DNA of 64,000 nucleotides, taken from the NCBI GenBank assembly GCA_030603495.1, contig JAUVXR010000007.1, positions 1 through 64,000 of the forward strand. The letters are read 5' to 3'. Position numbers and translations under genes: made by a program. Positions 1-7,854 of this stretch are shown one piece after another. The stretch comes from a bacterium (GTDB taxonomy: Bacteria; Armatimonadota; Zipacnadia; Zipacnadales; Zipacnadaceae). Each line of letters opens with the position of its first letter. Position 1 is the stretch's first letter. The notes under the pieces were generated by a model that saw only the letters and a list, made by a program, of their open reading frames with translations, was not told where the DNA came from and made no database searches.

Positions 1-2
1 CA

Positions 3-1079
3 CTGCACCAGATTGGCGATATCATTATCAGCGTCATTGATGACGACGGCTACCTGAATCTGGACACTTTCGAGTTAGCCGAGGACCTAGACGTGCCGCT
101 TGAGCAAGTCAAGTGGGCTCTGGACTACGTCCAGCAGCTTAGCCCGCCTGGCGTTGGTGCCCGCTCCTTGCGCGAATGCTTGCAGCTTCAGATCCGGGCC
201 AAGTGCGAGAACAACGAGCCCGTCCCTGACGAAGTCGTCCGGGTCGTTGACCACTTCGCGGCTTGCTACGAGGACAACATCGAAGAGCAACTGGCCCAAG
301 CTACTGGGCTAACCCTCGAGCAGGTCCGTACCGCGCTCGACGACATTCGCCGCAATTTCCATCCCTATCCCGGTCAGCAATTCCGTGCTGAGATTCCTCG
401 ACCGCACACCGACCAGCACATCTATCCCGATGCAATCATCTACTACGATGGCGAAGACCTGCAGGTGGACATCCCCCAGAGTCAGTCTACAGCGCTTTGT
501 CTTAACGGTGCTTACCTGCGCCTGGAGCGGCTTCTGAAACGCCAGCAGGCCTCGACGAGTCCCGCTGAGCTGTCTGACATGGACCCCACGCAGGTCCGAG
601 ATATTCAGGAGCAGATCGGACGCGCGCGCTGCTTCATCCAGATGCTCGAGCAGCGCCGTACCACGATGCAGCTTATCACCGAGGCTATCGTCGAGCACCA
701 AGAGGGCCTGATCCTGCGCGGCGTGATGGCCCTGCGCCCCCTGACCAAAAAGCAGATTGCCCGCCAGACCCAGATGCACGAGTCCACCGTCTCGCGGGCC
801 ACCCGCAACAAGTACGTGATGCTGCCTGCTGGCCAGCTTCTACCCTTTGACCTCTTCTTTGAAGACGCCCTGCCTGTCAAAGCGCTGGTGCTCCAGATAA
901 TCCAGCAGGAAGACCCCGCGCACTCGCTTACTGACAAGCAGATCGAGCAGATCCTGGCTGAGTACGGCTACCGGCTGGCCCGGCGCACCGTGACCAAGTA
1001 CCGCCAACAGATGGGCATCCCCTCGTCCCGCCGGCGCGGCGGCGCTTTCAAGCTCACCTGCGCCGAGTTCCTCCCCTAG
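3..1079 (+). CDS. rpoN: RNA polymerase sigma-54 factor, C-terminal part
   Basis: Cut by the left edge; the frame is open from base 3, so the true start lies outside the window. About 358 codons are visible. They cover the core-binding region (IGDIIISVIDDDGYL near the edge), the helix-turn-helix that reads the -12 element (HESTVSRATRNKYV) and the C-terminal RpoN box ARRTVTKYR, which reads the -24 element. Sigma-54 directs core polymerase to -24/-12 promoters and needs an AAA+ enhancer-binding activator; none is encoded in this window. The stop TAG is at 1077-1079. The family identity is secure from the RpoN box alone. The N-terminal activator-interaction region is not visible. Confidence 0.97.
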   Translation: MHQIGDIIISVIDDDGYLNLDTFELAEDLDVPLEQVKWALDYVQQLSPPGVGARSLRECLQLQIRAKCENNEPVPDEVVRVVDHFAACYEDNIEEQLAQATGLTLEQVRTALDDIRRNFHPYPGQQFRAEIPRPHTDQHIYPDAIIYYDGEDLQVDIPQSQSTALCLNGAYLRLERLLKRQQASTSPAELSDMDPTQVRDIQEQIGRARCFIQMLEQRRTTMQLITEAIVEHQEGLILRGVMALRPLTKKQIARQTQMHESTVSRATRNKYVMLPAGQLLPFDLFFEDALPVKALVLQIIQQEDPAHSLTDKQIEQILAEYGYRLARRTVTKYRQQMGIPSSRRRGGAFKLTCAEFLP

Positions 1080-1084
1080 GCTCC

Positions 1085-1170
1085 CCTGTTCCGTTGCCGT
1101 TTATGTCCCCCAACCAGCAGCCGTAAACCTTGTCGCGGTAAATCTCTTCTTCGATACGGATCGGCCGCAT
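1085..1170 (-). pseudogene. Remnant of an ADP-ribosylglycohydrolase N-terminus
   Basis: Reading the minus strand from an ATG at 1170 gives MRPIRIEEEIYRDKVYGCWL followed by GDINGNGTGEP. This resembles the family opening 'YRDKVYGCWLGKN-GGTLGEP' seen in ADP-ribosylglycohydrolase-like proteins. The similarity stops where the fragment runs into the 3' end of rpoN, so only about 28 codons survive. The loss of the canonical KN-G spacing suggests decay. It sits tail-to-tail with rpoN in a 280-base gap that holds no other gene I recognise. The identification rests on remembered family consensus. Confidence 0.45.
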
Positions 1171-1359
1171 TGCTTATCCCCAAAGCTGCAGCGTTGATAG
1201 GCCTGAGTCAGTGGTCGGCCCAGGCGATGTTGCCCACAATATAGCAGAACTCACGCAGCAAATCAACTCGCCGGCCCCCCCGTTGACCGCGCTTGTCGGT
1301 TGGTGTAAGCTTAGAAGTAGAGTGTTATTGGGTATTTGAAACTTCGTTCGAGGTGAACT

Positions 1360-2613
1360 ATGACCATTACAGAGAAAATCCTGGCGCAGGCGGCTAGGCG
1401 CGATGAAGTCCGTCCTGGCGAGTTTGTCACCTGCCGGCTGGACCTCGTTATGGCCAACGACATCACTGCGCCGATCGCTATTGAAGAGTTCGCGAAGATG
1501 GGTGCAGCGCGGGTCTTTGATGTCGAGAAGGTCGTGCTGGTCGCCGACCACTTCACACCCAATAAGGACATCAAGTCTGCCACGCAGGCCAAGCTCCTGC
1601 GCGATTTCGCCCGCGAGCAGGGACTGACCCACTTCTACGAGGCCCAGACCGGCGGCATCGAGCATATCATCCTGCCCGATAAGGGACTGGTACTGCCGGG
1701 AGAGGTCGTTATCGGTGCCGACTCCCACACCTGTACCTATGGCGCACTCGGGGCGTTTGCCACCGGTGTCGGCTCGACCGACTTCGCGGCGGGGATGGCC
1801 CTGGGCGAGTGCTGGTTTCGCGTACCCGCCAGTCTCAAGTTCATCTTCACCGGTCAGCTCAGCAAGTGGGTCTGCGGCAAGGACCTGATTCTGTACACAA
1901 TCGGCCAGATTGGTGTGGATGGCGCCCGCTACATGGCGATGGAGTTCGCCGGACCGGTGATCGAGAATCTGCCTATGGCTGACCGCTTCACCATCTGTAA
2001 TATGGCCATCGAGGCCGGTGCGAAGAATGGGATAATCGCTCCCGACGATATCACGTTGGACTGGGTCAACTCCCGCACAACACGCGATTTCGAGGTCTTC
2101 AACAGCGATCGTGACGCTGAGTACGCCGAGGTCTACGAATGGGACGCCGCTGACATCGAACCGCAGGTGGCCTTCCCGCACCTGCCCGAGAATACGCGCG
2201 GTATCTCCGAGGTGGGTGAGATCACCATTGACCAGGCGGTTATCGGCGCGTGCACTAACGGCCGGCTCGAGGACCTGCGTATCGCCGCCGCAATCCTGCG
2301 GGGCCGCCAGGTCGCCAAGGGCGTGCGCTGTATCGTCATTCCTGGGAGCCAGGAGATTCATCTGGCAGCGACCCGCGAGGGTCTCGTCGAAACATTCCTT
2401 GCTGCCGGCTGCCTGGTCAGCACGCCCACCTGCGGGCCGTGTCTGGGCGGGCACATGGGCGTGCTGGCGGCGGGTGAGCGGGCCATCGCCACCACCAACC
2501 GCAACTTCGTCGGGCGCATGGGCCATTCCGAGAGCCAAGTCTACCTGGCCAGTCCGGCCGTAGCTGCTGCCTCGGCAGTCACCGGCAGAATCTGCGGGCC
2601 GGAGGATTTGTAG
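1360..2613 (+). CDS. leuC: 3-isopropylmalate dehydratase large subunit (LeuC/HacA type)
   Basis: Catalyses isomerisation of 2- to 3-isopropylmalate in leucine synthesis together with LeuD at 4244. The protein is 417 aa, the short archaeal/thermophile-type length rather than the roughly 466 aa enterobacterial type. Aconitase-family signatures are [13 protein letters not shown] and [12 protein letters not shown] (first Fe-S cysteine), then [14 protein letters not shown] (the other two cysteines of the [4Fe-4S] cluster). The start ATG is preceded by GAGGT. Short-type LeuC proteins are closely related to homoaconitase and methylthioalkylmalate isomerase, so the physiological substrate is an inference. 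leuD is not adjacent: a hypothetical gene and palindromic repeats lie between the two subunits. Confidence 0.93.
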   Translation: MTITEKILAQAARRDEVRPGEFVTCRLDLVMANDITAPIAIEEFAKMGAARVFDVEKVVLVADHFTPNKDIKSATQAKLLRDFAREQGLTHFYEAQTGGIEHIILPDKGLVLPGEVVIGADSHTCTYGALGAFATGVGSTDFAAGMALGECWFRVPASLKFIFTGQLSKWVCGKDLILYTIGQIGVDGARYMAMEFAGPVIENLPMADRFTICNMAIEAGAKNGIIAPDDITLDWVNSRTTRDFEVFNSDRDAEYAEVYEWDAADIEPQVAFPHLPENTRGISEVGEITIDQAVIGACTNGRLEDLRIAAAILRGRQVAKGVRCIVIPGSQEIHLAATREGLVETFLAAGCLVSTPTCGPCLGGHMGVLAAGERAIATTNRNFVGRMGHSESQVYLASPAVAAASAVTGRICGPEDL

Positions 2614-2629
2614 GGGAAAAGAACGGCTC

Positions 2630-2668
2630 GCGGGGAACCCCTCTTTTGGAAAAGAGCGGCTTCCCCGC
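2630..2668. repeat. Long hairpin after leuC
   Basis: GCGGGGAA (2630-2637) pairs with TTCCCCGC (2661-2668), and inside it CTCTTTT (2641-2647) pairs perfectly with AAAAGAG (2650-2656) across a two-base loop. The result is an almost continuous rod of about 39 nt beginning 16 nt after the leuC stop. There is no T-run directly after it, so it may be a dispersed palindromic element or mRNA-stabilising hairpin rather than a classical terminator. Confidence 0.6.
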
Positions 2669-2697
2669 ACCCCTCCGCAGAAAACTTTATATTGGAG

Positions 2698-2720
2698 TAC
2701 GACAGGCGTCTCGCCTGTCG
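2698..2720 (+). repeat. GACAGGCG/CGCCTGTC palindromic repeat, copy 1
   Basis: GACAGGCG-TCT-CGCCTGTC, preceded by GTAC. This is the first of a dispersed family in the window (others near 4161, 17131, 27988, 50074, 52645 and 56413). A second small hairpin, CGACA-GTGG-TGTCG, follows at about 2735-2748. It lies between leuC and the next gene. Confidence 0.8.
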
Positions 2721-2774
2721 AAAACTGGTAGGAGCGACAGTGGTGTCGTCACGGAGGAATGGTGAGGCACGGTT

Positions 2775-4148
2775 ATGTGGAGCCGAAGCACGAAGATGAA
2801 GGTTCTGGTGGGGATCCTGAGCTTATTCCTGGTAGCGTTAGCATTGGGGGTTTGGTTCGGCGCGCGAGCCCTGCGGCGAACGGAAGCTGGGTCCGCTGCG
2901 TGGGATTTCGGTAAGATCATGCTCACTTCTGGAAAAAAGATCCACGCTGACCTTGAGGGTGAACTGCAGAAGATCAAGGAAGCGAGTGAACCGTTGACAC
3001 TGGCCGACCTTGCGTTGCCGTCGGTGGCCGATGATGAGAATGCAGCAGTGATTTACGCTAAGGCTTTTGAGCAGCTTAATCTGAGCGATTCAGACATAGA
3101 AATGCTTGGTAGTCTTACGCGCAACCATGTAGCTGTGCCCGACAGGGAGATACCGCTTGCTGAACTCGGCCGCATTGTCGAGAGGAACCCCGCTGCGATA
3201 GAGCTGCTAGTAGAGGCCGCCAAGCGGCCAAGATGCCGTTTTGCTATTGACTGGGATGCGGGCATAGAAACTGAGTTGCCGCACTTGCCACAATTGAAGA
3301 ATAGTGCTTACCTGCTAGCCGCAAAGATTCTCTGGCATGCTGACCGTAACCAAATGAGACAGGCGCTGGCGACCGCCCGGGTGAGTCTGGCGATAGGTGA
3401 CAGCGTTGCCGACGAGGGGACGGTGATCTCACAGTTGTTTCGCTATGCTATAACTGGGACTACCCTCACGGTCGTGCAATATGCTCTGCACGAGCGGTCG
3501 GCGCCCACAGGGTCATGCCGCAAGCTGTACGGGTATCTGGGTGAGATGGAGTTCATGGACTCGTTTGTTGAGACAATGAGCAGGGAGCGAGTAATGGGCA
3601 TTTCGGGCTTCGCGCTCTGGCGTCAACAGATCACCGAAAAGAAAGCCGAGCGCGGCGGGTTCTCTTGGACACCATTAGACAAACTAACCGACTATGACCA
3701 AGTACAGTACCTTCGGTTGATGTCCGAGGTGATAGCTGTTGCTGAGAGTCCGTACCGAAACTCACGGGAAGCATTCAGTGACATCAAACGGCGTCTAAGC
3801 GAGGATGTGCCTGTGTGTCTCTTAACCAGAACGCTGCTGCCTGTTACTTGGGCTCCTGTCATCAAGCGCGATGTGATCATCGCCCGCGTCGGCCTCGCGC
3901 AGGTGGCGCTGGCGCTGAAGGCCTACAAGAACAAGAAGGGCCGGTATCCCGAGTCATTGGCCAAGCTGCGGGAGGTCATTGACTGGGGGAAGTTGCCCGA
4001 AGACCCGTTCAGCGCTGAGGATTTTATCTACCGGCACGAGGGCGAGGGCTTCCTGGTTTACAGTATTGGGGTCAACCTAATAGACGATGGCGGGCAGGTC
4101 GAGCAGGACTGGGAGGAAGGCGACATCGTCTGGCGGTGCGAGAGGTAG
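2775..4148 (+). CDS. Membrane-anchored hypothetical protein with pseudopilin-like C-terminus
   Basis: 457 aa, family not recognised. The N-terminus carries one hydrophobic segment (KVLVGILSLFLVALALGVWF), which fits a signal anchor; the rest is probably extracytoplasmic. Helical central region. The last 90 residues contain RVGLAQVALALKAYKNKKGR, then YPESLAKL, DPFSAEDFIYRHEGEGF and VYSIGVN. This pattern resembles the C-terminal part of type II secretion G-type pseudopilins, which turns up in planctomycete-like hypothetical proteins. An alternative start is ATG 2796; the GGAGG at 2753-2757 is rather far from either start. It sits between leuC and leuD on the same strand, but nothing ties it to leucine synthesis. 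Confidence 0.8.
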   Translation: MWSRSTKMKVLVGILSLFLVALALGVWFGARALRRTEAGSAAWDFGKIMLTSGKKIHADLEGELQKIKEASEPLTLADLALPSVADDENAAVIYAKAFEQLNLSDSDIEMLGSLTRNHVAVPDREIPLAELGRIVERNPAAIELLVEAAKRPRCRFAIDWDAGIETELPHLPQLKNSAYLLAAKILWHADRNQMRQALATARVSLAIGDSVADEGTVISQLFRYAITGTTLTVVQYALHERSAPTGSCRKLYGYLGEMEFMDSFVETMSRERVMGISGFALWRQQITEKKAERGGFSWTPLDKLTDYDQVQYLRLMSEVIAVAESPYRNSREAFSDIKRRLSEDVPVCLLTRTLLPVTWAPVIKRDVIIARVGLAQVALALKAYKNKKGRYPESLAKLREVIDWGKLPEDPFSAEDFIYRHEGEGFLVYSIGVNLIDDGGQVEQDWEEGDIVWRCER

Positions 4149-4160
4149 GTATGAGCGATC

Positions 4161-4217
4161 GGTACGACAGGCGTCCCGCCTGTCGACACTGCGGACAGGC
4201 GAGACGCCTGTCCTACC
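4161..4217. repeat. Inverted pair of GACAGGCG palindromic repeats, copy 2
   Basis: A forward unit (4161-4185, GGTACGACAGGCGTCCCGCC...) and a reverse unit (4193-4217, ...AGACGCCTGTCCTACC) are separated by ACACTGC. The pair is itself one large imperfect palindrome with each half self-complementary. It lies 26 nt upstream of the leuD start and can fold as a cruciform or long mRNA hairpin. Confidence 0.85.
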
Positions 4218-4243
4218 TGAATCAATAAATAGGGAGGAACATT

Positions 4244-4738
4244 ATGCCAATCCACGGCAAGGCCCACAAGTACGGCGATCATATTGACACGGACGCAATC
4301 ATTCCGGCGCGGTATCTGAATATGACCGACCCCGACGAGCTGGCCGGGCACTGTATGGAGGATATTGACAGCGGTTTCGTCAGCAAGGTCCGGCGGGGTG
4401 ACGTGATGGTGGCCGGGAAGAACTTTGGCTGCGGGTCGTCGCGCGAGCATGCGCCGATTGCCCTCAAGGCGGCCGGTATCGCGGTGGTGATTGCCGAGAC
4501 CTTCGCCCGTATCTTCTACCGCAACGGCTTCAACATCGGCCTGCCGCTTATTGAGAGTGCCGGGGCCGCGCAGGGCATTGACGATGGCGACGAGGTCGAG
4601 ATTGACCTGGAAAGCGGCGTGGTGCGCAATGTGACGAAGGGGGAGGAGTACCAGTTTGCGCCGATTACTGGTATTGCCGCCGAGCTGCTGGAAATCGGTG
4701 GCCTGCGCGAGCGCGTCAAGCGGCAGCTCGCCTCGTAG
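4244..4738 (+). CDS. leuD: 3-isopropylmalate dehydratase small subunit
   Basis: 164 aa, the usual length of the short LeuD/HacB family. It forms the swivelling domain that completes the active site of LeuC. Visible signatures are DTDAIIPARYLNM near the N-terminus, the GKNFGCGSSREHAP motif that closes over substrate, and FARIFYRNGFNIGLPLIE. The loop beginning ARYLNM lies in the region that sets substrate chain length in this family, so leucine versus longer-chain isomerisation should be checked there. The ATG follows AGGGAGGA at a good distance. It is separated from leuC by 1.6 kb. Confidence 0.94.
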   Translation: MPIHGKAHKYGDHIDTDAIIPARYLNMTDPDELAGHCMEDIDSGFVSKVRRGDVMVAGKNFGCGSSREHAPIALKAAGIAVVIAETFARIFYRNGFNIGLPLIESAGAAQGIDDGDEVEIDLESGVVRNVTKGEEYQFAPITGIAAELLEIGGLRERVKRQLAS

Positions 4739-4740
4739 GA

Positions 4741-4756
4741 GCGGCATTCCTGCCGC
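4741..4756. repeat. Short GCGGCA-TTCC-TGCCGC hairpin
   Basis: Perfect 6-bp stem with a TTCC loop, embedded in TAGGAGCGGCATTCCTGCCGCG directly after the leuD stop. A TTCC-looped hairpin of the same style recurs at 20885-20900, and a variant occurs inside the hairpin at 6996-7022. The remaining ~170 bases to the next gene hold nothing else I recognise. Confidence 0.5.
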
Positions 4757-4932
4757 GATTCAGTAGAGTGCCCCTTGACCCTTCGGCAAACCCAGGGCCT
4801 ATCAGAAGTTCGGGACTGGCGCAGGAAACTTCCTGACGGGTTAGAACGTCTAAGAAAATGGCAATACTGTAAACGAGGATAAGGAACGGAAATGGTGTGG
4901 CCGCGCAACTTCTGCCTGAGGAGGTGCGAGTA

Positions 4933-5337
4933 ATGAAGACTGTGAGCGCCTGTCTAGTCGGAACACTGTTGGTGGTTGCGGTAGTGGCAGTAGCTGGCCC
5001 GGCGACGGCCCAGGACAAGTTGTACTACCGGGGGTATTTTGACGGCGAGGTGGAAACGCTGAACAAGGGCATCGGCTGGTATAAGTACAAGCCAGCTCCG
5101 AATGCGGCGTTTCCCCTCCTGGAGTACCGCCATACCTCGCCGTGGTGGTACCTGGTTGGGCCGGAGGACGAGAAGGAGGAGAATGAAAGCTTCCTGAATC
5201 CTTCGCGGACGAGGGTACACACGCTCAGTCCGCTGCCTGGTCAGTACTGGCACAAGAAGCCCGCCCACTACAACTTCAGTACGCCCCAAAACAACCTCGG
5301 CTGGCCCTACCGGAAATACAATGACCGGTACTGGTAG
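4933..5337 (+). CDS. Small secreted protein of unknown function
   Basis: 134 aa. It begins with a textbook signal peptide (MKTVSACLVGTLLVVAVVAV, then AGPATAQ) and probable cleavage after ATAQ. The mature part is about 110 residues, rich in Tyr, Trp, Pro and Lys (DKLYYRGYFDGEV, WYKYKPAPNAAFP, PWWYLVGPEDE, NNLGWPYRKYNDRYW) with no cysteine, suggesting a small soluble or surface-associated beta-rich protein. ATG 4933 was chosen because GAGGAG lies about 10 nt upstream and it starts the signal peptide exactly. Family not recognised. Confidence 0.75.
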   Translation: MKTVSACLVGTLLVVAVVAVAGPATAQDKLYYRGYFDGEVETLNKGIGWYKYKPAPNAAFPLLEYRHTSPWWYLVGPEDEKEENESFLNPSRTRVHTLSPLPGQYWHKKPAHYNFSTPQNNLGWPYRKYNDRYW

Positions 5338-5376
5338 TCTGCGCCGTTAGTACGGTGCCACGGAAGGCTATCGAGT

Positions 5377-5676
5377 ATGGACATTCTCGGTAAGGCCAAG
5401 GAGGCGTTCACCCCGCTGGCTGGCAGCGCGACCGAGCAGGGTGACTATATGAAGCTGCAGGCGCAGTTGAGTAGCCTGGAAAGCGAACAGACCCAACTGG
5501 AGCGGCAGTTTCGAGAGGTTACCAAGCGCGCCCAACAGTCGCCCTGTATGCGCCAGATCAGCGCCCGAGAGTTGAATGTGCTCATGGAGCGCATCAACGA
5601 GATCGAAGAGCAGATAGAAGAGCTGCGCGAAGAGGTCAAACGGCATGGCCAGGAGTCAGCGTCGAACTCTTCTTGA
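5377..5676 (+). CDS. Small coiled-coil protein
   Basis: 99 aa, highly charged and without a signal peptide. Two heptad-rich stretches (residues about 24-47, LQAQLSSLESEQTQLERQF, and about 68-90, LNVLMERINEIEEQIEELRE) predict an antiparallel helical hairpin. One Cys sits between them (QSPCMRQ). It lies 39 nt after the secreted protein on the same strand and is followed by a strong terminator, so the two may share a transcript. Function unknown. Confidence 0.7.
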   Translation: MDILGKAKEAFTPLAGSATEQGDYMKLQAQLSSLESEQTQLERQFREVTKRAQQSPCMRQISARELNVLMERINEIEEQIEELREEVKRHGQESASNSS

Positions 5677-5704
5677 GAAAACAGCCGAAGCCGGACACAT
5701 CACG

Positions 5705-5733
5705 GGGCTGCCCAACACTGGGCAGCCCTGTTT
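5705..5733. terminator. Intrinsic terminator between convergent genes
   Basis: GGGCTGCCC (5705-5713), loop AACACT, GGGCAGCCC (5720-5728), then TGTTT. It is a perfect 9-bp GC-rich stem in the 77-nt gap between the coiled-coil gene (plus) and tyrS (minus). It most plausibly ends the plus-strand transcript and may act in both directions. Confidence 0.8.
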
Positions 5734-5753
5734 CTGAGCATCAGTAGATTTGC

Positions 5754-6956
5754 CTATTGTACGACGATCCTGGCGAACCGCCGCTTGCCGACGCGCAATA
5801 CGTCGCCCGTCTTCACTTCCACTTGCGCCATCTCGTCGGTGATTACTTCGTCGTTGATGGATATGCCCTTCTGATGGATTAAGCGCCGTGCTTCGCTCTT
5901 GCTGGCCGCGAACTCTGCGCGCATCACCAGGTCAATAATCCAGATGCGGCCGTCCTCGACTTCAGCGGCCGAAATCGTCAAATTGGGCATATCTGATGGC
6001 CGCTCGCCCTGGGCAAAGACCCGGTCGAACTCCTCGCGAGCGCGAGTTGCAGCCTCTGGTGAGTGATACATCGCGACGACGGCCTCGGCCAGGTCGGCCT
6101 TGACCTCGCGCGGATGCAGCTCGTTGTGGTCAAGGGCAGGTTCGAGCTCTTCGGCTCGGGTCTTGTCGACCAGCAGGCCGTAGTAGTCGAGCATCACCTT
6201 GTCGGGGATAGACATCAGCTTGCCGAACATCTCGCCGGGCGGCTCGGTGATGCCGACGTAGTTACCCAGCGACTTGCTCATCTTTTTCTGTCCGTCGGTG
6301 CCCACCAGCAATGGAAGAGTAAGCACAACCTGCGGCTCCAGCCCGTAAGCACGCATAATGTCGCGGCCGACCAGGAAGTTGAAAAGCTGGTCGGTGCCGC
6401 CGATCTCGACGTCGGCTTCGACGGCGACCGAGTCGTAGCCCTGAATCAGTGGGTAGAGCAGCTCCAGCACTGTGATGGGCAGCTCATTCTTCAGCCGCAG
6501 GGCGAAGTCGTCGCGCTCGAGTATGCGCGCCACGCTATACTTCGAAGCCAGATTGAGCAGCTCAGCAGTGGTCATCTCCGCGAACCACGAGCTGTTGTAG
6601 ACGATCTCACAGCGCTCGGTGTCGAGGATATTGCCGACCTGTTCGACATAGGTGGCAGCGTTGGCCTTGATCTGCTCATCGGTGAGTATCGGGCGCGTCT
6701 TGGTGCGGCCGGAGGGGTCGCCGACGCGGCCGGTGAAGTCGCCGATGATGAAGATGACCTGGTGACCGAGGTCCTGGAACTGCCTGAGCCGGCGCAACGG
6801 AATGCTGTGGCCCAGGTGCAGGTCCGGCGCACTGGGGTCGGCGCCGTACTTGATGCGCAGCGGCCGCCCCTGTTTGAGCTTCTCCAGGAGCTGGTCGGAA
6901 CTGATCAGGTCAACGCAGTTAGCGGTTAGCAGCTCTAGTTGCTCTTCGGGACTCAT
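5754..6956 (-). CDS. tyrS: Tyrosyl-tRNA synthetase
   Basis: Charges tRNA-Tyr with tyrosine. 400 aa, normal for bacterial TyrS of the type-2 subfamily. Class I signatures: the HIGH variant in DLHLGHSIPLRRL and the KMSKS loop in KKMSKSLGNYVG. The tyrosine-recognition region includes GYDSVAVEADVEIGGTDQLF. A C-terminal S4 RNA-binding domain (SEARRLIHQKGISINDEV ... LRVGKRRFARIV) completes the enzyme. It is transcribed leftward, convergent with the coiled-coil gene. A strong hairpin lies 40 nt upstream of its start. Confidence 0.97.
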   Translation of the reverse strand: MSPEEQLELLTANCVDLISSDQLLEKLKQGRPLRIKYGADPSAPDLHLGHSIPLRRLRQFQDLGHQVIFIIGDFTGRVGDPSGRTKTRPILTDEQIKANAATYVEQVGNILDTERCEIVYNSSWFAEMTTAELLNLASKYSVARILERDDFALRLKNELPITVLELLYPLIQGYDSVAVEADVEIGGTDQLFNFLVGRDIMRAYGLEPQVVLTLPLLVGTDGQKKMSKSLGNYVGITEPPGEMFGKLMSIPDKVMLDYYGLLVDKTRAEELEPALDHNELHPREVKADLAEAVVAMYHSPEAATRAREEFDRVFAQGERPSDMPNLTISAAEVEDGRIWIIDLVMRAEFAASKSEARRLIHQKGISINDEVITDEMAQVEVKTGDVLRVGKRRFARIVVQ

Positions 6957-6995
6957 GGTCTACATGGCTTTCCTGCGCTGACAGCATAGGTTCGA

Positions 6996-7022
6996 GCACC
7001 AGGGGCCTTCCGGTCCTGGTGC
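6996..7022. repeat. Hairpin upstream of tyrS
   Basis: GCACCAGG (6996-7003) pairs with CCTGGTGC (7015-7022), and inside it GCC-TTCC-GGT adds three more pairs. There is no T-run on either strand, so termination of the upstream minus-strand gene is possible but not shown. No T-box features were seen. Confidence 0.55.
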
Positions 7023-7069
7023 AAGCAGCGCAAGTAGGTGGACGCACGCAGCGTGCCTGCCCGTGACAG

Positions 7070-7819
7070 TTACTCTGCCCCTGCCGCCTCTGCCTTGATC
7101 GTGATGCGTATCTTCTTGCCGCACTCGGGGCAGGTGATAGTGAAGCTCATCTCGCCCTCGCCGATGACGGTTGCGGGAGCCTCGATTACCAGGGGTGGTG
7201 GTAGCGACACCTCCACCTCGCTGGGCGGCGGCTCCGCTGGCGGGGCTTCCGCCGGTGGCGCTTCGGCGGGTGGTGTTACCACTGGTGGTGCTTCGGCTGG
7301 CGGGGTTTCCGCTGGCAGCGGCTCGCCCAGTACTATCTTGCTGATGAAGTTGTCGGGCGAGAAGTCGGTGCCCGCCAGTGGGAAGGCGTGGACGGCGGGC
7401 TGTCCCTCAATACTGAGTTCGCTGGCGTGAATCAGCCAGGTCGGCTTACCTCTGATGACCTGGCCGTCCTTGGCGGTCAGGGTGATCTCCTGGATCTTCC
7501 AGCGGGGCTCCTGCTCGGTGCCCTCATTGGCCCACCTGGCCTCCATCATTTTCAGGTCAGAGGCCGCGACGGTGCGCTGCTCTTCGCCAACACGGATGGT
7601 GAAGGCGCCGCCCTGCTGTAGCAACGTGCCAATGCCGGAGCCGCCTACTACACCCAATTCAGCGATGCGGATTACGCCGCTGAGCGTCTGGCCACTGCGC
7701 AAGCACACTGTGCCCTTGACTTGATCGGGGCTTTCTTGTGCAGATGCGGTAGTGGCGATTACCAAAGTGCTGAGCAGGGCCATCAACGTCCAAGCTGTGC
7801 GAAGTCTCACGTCTACCAC
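7070..7819 (-). CDS. Secreted proline/alanine-rich protein with CPxCG tail
   Basis: 249 aa, family not recognised. Signal peptide around WTLMALLSTLVIATTASAQ. The mature part has a beta-rich N-terminal domain of about 120 residues (VCLRSGQTLSGVIRIAELG, RTVAASDLKMMEARW) reminiscent of proteins where a short SH3/PegA-like domain is modified by 'L..G.I' strands. A Pro-Ala-Glu linker follows, built from repeats of (A)PPAE/V (about residues 170-205). The tail FTITCPECGKKIRITIK keeps only one CxxC knuckle of a zinc ribbon. The start is GTG 7819; the gene lies 35 nt before the HgdB-like gene stop, same strand. Confidence 0.7.
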   Translation of the reverse strand: MVDVRLRTAWTLMALLSTLVIATTASAQESPDQVKGTVCLRSGQTLSGVIRIAELGVVGGSGIGTLLQQGGAFTIRVGEEQRTVAASDLKMMEARWANEGTEQEPRWKIQEITLTAKDGQVIRGKPTWLIHASELSIEGQPAVHAFPLAGTDFSPDNFISKIVLGEPLPAETPPAEAPPVVTPPAEAPPAEAPPAEPPPSEVEVSLPPPLVIEAPATVIGEGEMSFTITCPECGKKIRITIKAEAAGAE

Positions 7820-7854
7820 CGTCCTTTCAATGATTGGCAGCTAACCACGGAATG

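Noticed and set aside
1174-2670. 498-codon open frame antisense to leuC
   Set aside because: It is an artefact of GC-rich codon use opposite a clearly real leuC; its translation resembles no protein family and it has no ribosome site. The same holds for long antisense frames opposite tyrS, queE/HgdB, pyk, PBP1A, nfnB and others.
6957-7069. T-box leader before tyrS
   Set aside because: The hairpin is there, but no T-box sequence, specifier loop or terminator/antiterminator pair is visible.
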